Shown piece after piece: positions 59,579 to 64,000 of a DNA stretch of 64,000 bases. How positions within the stretch are numbered: position 1 is the stretch's first letter; each line of letters begins with the position of its first letter. The stretch is from Shimwellia pseudoproteus. Its GTDB lineage: Bacteria; Pseudomonadota; Gammaproteobacteria; Enterobacterales; Enterobacteriaceae. The notes below the pieces were generated by a model. It was not told where the DNA came from, did no database searches, and saw only the letters and a program-made list of their open reading frames with translations. The position numbers and the translations under genes were made by a program. The stretch lies in assembly GCF_016415625.1 (NCBI RefSeq), contig NZ_WBXP01000010.1, positions 39,851 to 103,850 on the forward strand, in the 5' to 3' direction.

Positions 59579-62500
59579 ATGGCTAAGTTTTTTATCGATC
59601 GCCCTATTTTTGCATGGGTTATCGCTATCATCATCATGCTGGCAGGGGCGTTGTCCATCCTGAAGTTGCCGGTAGCGCAATATCCAACCATTGCGCCGCC
59701 CTCCGTTCAGGTAACCGCCGTCTACCCTGGTGCCGATGCGAAAACCGTGCAGGATACTGTGACGCAGGTTATCGAACAGAATATGAACGGTATCGATGGC
59801 CTGCTGTACATGTCATCGACCAGTGACTCTTCTGGTGCGATGACCATCACGCTGACCTTTGATTCCGGTACCGATCCGGATATTGCCCAGGTTCAGGTTC
59901 AGAACAAACTGTCACTGGCCACGCCGCTGCTGCCGCAAGAAGTTCAGCAACAGGGGATCGGGGTTAAAAAATCCTCCAGTAGCTTCCTGATGGTATTGGG
60001 GATGATAAGCACCGATGGTTCAATGGACCAGAACGATATCGCTGACTATCTCTCTTCCAACCTCAAAGACCCGATCAGCCGTGCGAATGGCGTGGGTGAC
60101 GTTCAGCTGTTTGGTGCCCAGTATGCGATGCGTATCTGGATGGATCCGAACAAACTGAATAATTACCAGCTGACACCGGTGGATGTGATTGCCGCTATCA
60201 AAGCGCAGAACGCCCAGGTTGCCGCAGGGCAATTAGGCGGTGCGCCGGCGGTTAAAGGCCAGCAGCTGAACGCCTCAATCACCGCCCAGACCCGTCTGAC
60301 CAGTGCTGAAGAGTTCGGGAACATCTTCCTCAAGGTGAATCAGGACGGTTCCCGGGTTCTGCTGAAAGATGTGGCGAAAGTGGAGTTAGGCGGTGAGAGC
60401 TATGACGTTGTCGCCAAATTCAACGGTAAACCGGCATCCGGCCTGGGGATTAAACTGGCTACCGGCGCTAACGCCCTGGATACTGCCAATGCGGTACGCG
60501 CCACGGTTGAGAAGCTGAAACCTTACTTCCCGCATGGCCTGGAAGTGGTTTACCCCTATGACACCACCCCCTTCATTAAAATCTCGATTTTTGAAGTGGT
60601 AAAAACCCTGGCGGAAGCTATCGTGCTGGTGTTTGTGGTGATGTTCCTGTTCCTGCAAAACTTCCGCGCGACGCTTATCCCGACCATTGCAGTGCCGGTG
60701 GTATTGCTGGGGACATTCGCCATCCTGGCGGCGTTCGGGTTCTCAATAAATACCCTGACGATGTTCGCCATGGTGCTCGCCATCGGCTTGCTGGTGGATG
60801 ACGCCATCGTGGTGGTGGAGAACGTGGAACGTGTGATGGTCGAGGAAGGCCTTCCCCCCAAAGAGGCGACCCGTAAGTCAATGGGCCAGATCCAGGGGGC
60901 GCTGGTCGGTATCGCCATGGTACTGTCCGCGGTATTCGTGCCGATGGCGTTCTTCGGTGGTTCTACCGGGGCGATTTACCGCCAGTTCTCGATTACTATC
61001 GTTTCCGCGATGGTGCTGTCGGTTCTGGTGGCAATGATCCTGACCCCGGCACTGTGTGCCACCATGCTCAAACCGGTCAAAAAAGGTGACCACGGGGAAG
61101 GCAAGAAAGGTTTCTTTGGCTGGTTTAACCGCTTGTTCGATAAGAGTACCGATCACTACACCGAGAGCGTAGGCAATATCCTGCGCAGTACCGGTCGTTA
61201 TCTGGTGCTGTATCTGCTGCTGGTGGTTGCCATGGCGGTGCTGTTTATCCGTCTGCCAAGTTCGTTCCTGCCTGACGAAGACCAGGGGGTACTGCTGAGT
61301 ATGATCCAGCTACCTGCCGGGGCGACCCAGGAGCGCACCCAGAAGGTCATGGACCAGGTAACGGATTACTACCTGACCCATGAAAAAGACACGGTGAAAT
61401 CGGTCTTTGCCATCAACGGCTTCGGCTTCTCAGGCCAGGGGCAGAACGTGGGTCTGGCGTTTATCTCCCTGAAAGACTGGTCTGAACGTGAGGGCGAAGA
61501 GCACAAAGTACCGGCCATCGCCGCCCGCGCCAGCCAGTATTTTGCCGGGATTAAAGACGCCATGGTGTTTGCCTTTAACCTGCCGGCGATCGTTGAGCTG
61601 GGTACCGCTACCGGGTTTGACTTCGAACTGATCGATCAGGGTGGCCTCGGCCACGAAAAACTGACCCAGGCCCGTAACCAGCTGTTTGGTGAAGTGGCCA
61701 AACACCCGGATCTGCTGGTGGGTGTTCGCCCGAACGGGATGGAAGATACCCCGCAGTTTAAAATCGATATTGATCAGGAAAAAGCGCAGGCACTGGGTGT
61801 CAGCATCAGCGACATCAACACCACCCTGGGGGCCGCCTGGGGGAGTAGCTACGTCAATGACTTCATCGACCGTGGCCGCGTGAAGAAGGTGTATGTGATG
61901 TCCGAGGCGCAGTATCGTATGCTGCCGTCTGATGTGAATACCTGGTATGTGCGCGGGACTAATGGCCAGATGGTGCCGTTCTCCGCTTTTGCCAGCACCA
62001 AGTGGGAGTATGATTCTCCGCGTCTGGAACGCTATAACGGCTTACCGTCGATGGAAATCCTTGGTCAGTCTGCGCCGGGCAGAAGTACCGGTGAAGCGAT
62101 GGCGTTGATGGAACAACTGGTTGCTAAATTGCCAACCGGGATCGGTTATGACTGGACCGGTATGTCCTACCAGGAACGGTTGTCCGGCAACCAGGCGCCG
62201 TCACTGTATGCTATATCACTGATCGTGGTATTCCTGTGTCTGGCTGCGCTGTATGAGAGCTGGTCGATTCCGTTCTCGGTTATGCTGGTGGTGCCACTGG
62301 GGGTTGTCGGTGCCCTGCTGGCGGCCAGTATGCGCGGGATGAATAACGACGTGTACTTCCAGGTGGGCCTGTTGACCACTATTGGTCTGTCGGCGAAGAA
62401 CGCGATACTTATCGTCGAGTTTGCCAAAGACCTGATGGAGAAAGAAGGCAAAGGCCTGATCGAGGCTACCCTCGATGCGGTACGGATGCGTTTGCGCCCC

Positions 62501-62731
62501 ATTCTGATGACCTCACTGGCCTTTATCCTCGGGGTACTGCCGCTGGTTATCAGCTCTGGTGCCGGTTCCGGTGCGCAGAACGCAGTAGGTACCGGGGTAA
62601 CAGGTGGTATGGTTACCGCAACCGTGCTGGCGCTGTTCTTTGTACCGGTGTTCTTTGTGGTTGTTCGTCGTCGCTTCGGCCGTAAGGGTGAAGATATTGA
62701 ACATACACATAAAGTAGAACCTAAGCAGTGA
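59579..62731 (+). CDS. acrB: Multidrug efflux RND transporter AcrB
   Basis: The 1050-residue RND pump exports many drugs using the proton gradient. Proton-relay residues Asp407-Asp408 lie in [17 protein letters not shown]. The protein aligns with E. coli AcrB (1049 aa) throughout, from [16 protein letters not shown] to the end. Two large periplasmic loops and 12 helices are in the usual places. ATG 59579 follows AGGAG. A strong terminator closes the operon. Confidence 0.98.
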   Translation: MAKFFIDRPIFAWVIAIIIMLAGALSILKLPVAQYPTIAPPSVQVTAVYPGADAKTVQDTVTQVIEQNMNGIDGLLYMSSTSDSSGAMTITLTFDSGTDPDIAQVQVQNKLSLATPLLPQEVQQQGIGVKKSSSSFLMVLGMISTDGSMDQNDIADYLSSNLKDPISRANGVGDVQLFGAQYAMRIWMDPNKLNNYQLTPVDVIAAIKAQNAQVAAGQLGGAPAVKGQQLNASITAQTRLTSAEEFGNIFLKVNQDGSRVLLKDVAKVELGGESYDVVAKFNGKPASGLGIKLATGANALDTANAVRATVEKLKPYFPHGLEVVYPYDTTPFIKISIFEVVKTLAEAIVLVFVVMFLFLQNFRATLIPTIAVPVVLLGTFAILAAFGFSINTLTMFAMVLAIGLLVDDAIVVVENVERVMVEEGLPPKEATRKSMGQIQGALVGIAMVLSAVFVPMAFFGGSTGAIYRQFSITIVSAMVLSVLVAMILTPALCATMLKPVKKGDHGEGKKGFFGWFNRLFDKSTDHYTESVGNILRSTGRYLVLYLLLVVAMAVLFIRLPSSFLPDEDQGVLLSMIQLPAGATQERTQKVMDQVTDYYLTHEKDTVKSVFAINGFGFSGQGQNVGLAFISLKDWSEREGEEHKVPAIAARASQYFAGIKDAMVFAFNLPAIVELGTATGFDFELIDQGGLGHEKLTQARNQLFGEVAKHPDLLVGVRPNGMEDTPQFKIDIDQEKAQALGVSISDINTTLGAAWGSSYVNDFIDRGRVKKVYVMSEAQYRMLPSDVNTWYVRGTNGQMVPFSAFASTKWEYDSPRLERYNGLPSMEILGQSAPGRSTGEAMALMEQLVAKLPTGIGYDWTGMSYQERLSGNQAPSLYAISLIVVFLCLAALYESWSIPFSVMLVVPLGVVGALLAASMRGMNNDVYFQVGLLTTIGLSAKNAILIVEFAKDLMEKEGKGLIEATLDAVRMRLRPILMTSLAFILGVLPLVISSGAGSGAQNAVGTGVTGGMVTATVLALFFVPVFFVVVRRRFGRKGEDIEHTHKVEPKQ

Positions 62732-62750
62732 TAACCCACTGACCATCCTA

Positions 62751-62776
62751 AAAGGCCGCATATGCGGCCTTTTTTT
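62751..62776 (+). terminator. Terminator of acrAB
   Basis: The stem AAAGGCCGC/GCGGCCTTT, within a perfect palindrome, ends in seven T residues. Confidence 0.93.
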
Positions 62777-63258
62777 ACGTCATAATGCAAACCGTGCGCT
62801 ATATTTTGAATGTACCCCTCATTTCCCAACTAAAACGTGGCACACCAATTGTGTTACTGGTGAATTAGCGCTAGCATAGCAATCTGTTCAGTAAACCTTC
62901 CTGTTTCCTGTGTCGTATTTCATGTCGCGGTTATCCGTTTTGATATTTAGCAGGCAAATGTCGTGTTAATACCGATAGAATCAAAAGGTTTTCCGATAAG
63001 TCCGAAAAGAATCAGTGTGTTATACTTGTGCTAATCTGATAAACCTTCCGGAAAAGAGGTGTTTAATTACGTCGGTGACGAATACGAGAAACATGTAGTC
63101 GTAATTGTAATTTTTCGTAATCGCAGAAGGAAAAAGAACCCGCAGTGATTTATAGTTATCATTGTAAGTATATGGCAAAACAAATTCATCTCCACCAGAT
63201 GGTGTGTTCACGCTAGCCCGCGGTATTTATCCGAATGTCTGATAATGGGGGATGCAAG
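62777..63258. other. AT-rich region upstream of tomB-hha
   Basis: This 482 bp stretch is AT-rich and matches the long leader that E. coli has between acrB and tomB. It should hold the tomB-hha promoter. A 63-codon leftward frame at 63020-63211 has no ribosome site or homology I recognise. No RNA gene was identified. Confidence 0.5.
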
Positions 63259-63639
63259 ATGGACGAGTACTCACCAAAACGGCATGATATAGCCCAGTTA
63301 CGTTTCCTCTGTGAAAGTCTCTATCATGACTGTTTGGCGAATCTGGGTGAAACTAACCGGGGTTGGGTTAATGATCCGACATCAGCCATAAACCTCCAAC
63401 TGAACGACTTAATTGAACATATCGCCACTTTCGCACTTAATTATAAGATTAAGTACGATGATGACAGTAAATTGATTGAACAAATCGACGAGTATCTGGA
63501 CGATACCTTCACTCTTTTTAGCAACTACGGCATTGATGCGAAAGATCTCCAGAAGTGGCATAAGTCAGGTAACCGCCTGTTCCGGTGCTTCGTCAATGCA
63601 AGCAGAGCTAACCCCGTTAGCCTCTCTCTCGAAAAATAA
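63259..63639 (+). CDS. tomB: Hha toxicity modulator / antitoxin TomB (YbaJ)
   Basis: The 126-residue acidic helical protein matches E. coli TomB (MDEYSPKRHDIAQLRFLCES, then LIEHIATFALNYKIKYDDDS). TomB counteracts Hha, in part through an oxygen-sensitive cysteine, which I place in RLFRCFVNA. The start at 63259 has GGGGGA upstream and agrees with E. coli; the ATG at 63235 does not. hha follows after 24 bp. Confidence 0.95.
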   Translation: MDEYSPKRHDIAQLRFLCESLYHDCLANLGETNRGWVNDPTSAINLQLNDLIEHIATFALNYKIKYDDDSKLIEQIDEYLDDTFTLFSNYGIDAKDLQKWHKSGNRLFRCFVNASRANPVSLSLEK

Positions 63640-63663
63640 AATGATGAATTAAGGCAATACACC

Positions 63664-63882
63664 ATGTGCGATAAACCATTAACAAAAACCGATTATTTAA
63701 TGCGCCTGCGCCGCTGCCAGACAATTGATACTCTTGAGCGTGTTATTGAAAAGAATAAATACGAACTGTCCGATACAGAATTGGCGGTGTTTTACTCAGC
63801 TGCGGATCACCGCCTCGCCGAGTTAACAATGAATAAACTTTATGACAAAATCCCATCCTCTGTGTGGAAATTTGTCCGCTGA
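63664..63882 (+). CDS. hha: Haemolysin expression modulator Hha
   Basis: The 72-residue protein is almost the same as E. coli Hha ([20 protein letters not shown]). Hha binds H-NS and helps silence horizontally acquired, AT-rich genes. It is the last gene before an IS5-family insertion that begins 24 bp after its stop. In E. coli maa follows hha. Confidence 0.97.
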   Translation: MCDKPLTKTDYLMRLRRCQTIDTLERVIEKNKYELSDTELAVFYSAADHRLAELTMNKLYDKIPSSVWKFVR

Positions 63883-63901
63883 TTTGACTCGCTACAGGTA
63901 A

Positions 63902-64000
63902 TTAGGGAAGGTGCGAACAAGTTCCTGATATGAGATCATCATATTCATCCGGAGCGCATCCCAGAGGGACATCATGAGCCATCAACTCACCTTCGCCGAT
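63902..64000 (+). mobile_element. IS5-family insertion sequence, left end (cut by window edge)
   Basis: The terminal repeat GGAAGGTGCGAACAAG begins at 63906 and matches IS5-group elements (closest in memory to ISKpn26). The four bases before it, TTAG (63902-63905), fit the IS5 target pattern YTAR and are probably one copy of the target duplication. The second copy lies outside the window. Confidence 0.9.
63974..64000 (+). CDS. IS5-family transposase, first nine codons
   Basis: The frame starts MSHQLTFAD, the N-terminus of IS5-group DDE transposases, with GAGGGAC as ribosome site. The rest is outside the window. Confidence 0.88.

Noticed and set aside
63020..63211. A 63-codon leftward frame upstream of tomB
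   Set aside because: There is no ribosome site, no homology, and the DNA is AT-rich promoter DNA.

Overview
The window is a 64 kb chromosomal stretch from a GC-rich member of the Enterobacteriaceae. Its backbone runs folD-ybcJ-cysS-ppiB-lpxH-purEK-ybbP/A-tesA-ybbO-cnoX-qmcA-ybbJ-cueR-copA-ybaP-chiX-ybaK-ushA-fsr-ybaL-gsk-hemH-adk-htpG-recR-ybaB-dnaX-apt-ybaN-priC-ybaM-mscK-acrR-acrAB-tomB-hha. This is the order known from Escherichia coli, read in the opposite direction, with near-identical proteins. Several genes that E. coli has here are missing (ybcI, the allantoin genes, ybaST, ybaQ, aes), and other material sits at those points. The species cannot be named from sequence reading alone.

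Layout. 1-1.7 kb: the start of an HAAAP-type amino acid permease, an orphan small gene and tRNA-Arg(TCT). 1.8-10.4 kb: folate, cysteinyl-tRNA, lipid A and purine genes, interrupted by a MalX/MalI-like PTS pair with a striking tandem operator. 10.5-19.2 kb: a porin, the YbbAP ABC system, tesA, ybbO, cnoX, qmcA-ybbJ and cueR. 19.3-34.2 kb: an accessory block inserted between cueR and its target copA. 34.4-63.9 kb: conserved housekeeping and stress genes ending at hha. 63,906 onward: the left end of an IS5-family element running off the window.

The accessory block has three parts. (1) At 19.3-23.7 kb lies a divergent, translationally coupled cluster with a P1B-type ATPase whose membrane motif is SCA instead of CPC, two small proteins sharing its arginine-rich PGR(I/L)RLR-type motif, and three small membrane or low-complexity proteins. 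It resembles the ferrosome (fez) iron-granule clusters, and Fur-box-like sequences lie in its divergent promoter region. This is the most interesting system in the window. (2) At 24.1-25.5 kb is a gluconate-family permease behind two GntR-type operators. (3) At 26.3-33.5 kb is a five-gene operon (NRAMP-like transporter without the metal ligands, PxpA, a D-glutamate-cyclase-family protein, a PxpB-PxpC fusion, and a biotin carboxylase/BCCP protein) with a divergent GntR/FCD regulator. Together the carboxylase and PxpBC proteins hold every domain of a urea-carboxylase-type enzyme, which suggests biotin-dependent 5-oxoproline or lactam breakdown.

Regulatory and recoding features that can be read directly include the CueR operator of copA, a conserved -1 frameshift site in dnaX and a probable one in copA, the sigma-32 promoter of htpG, the AcrR operator and marbox of acrAB, the Hfq-type sRNA ChiX, and a one-base G-tract frameshift that breaks ybaK.
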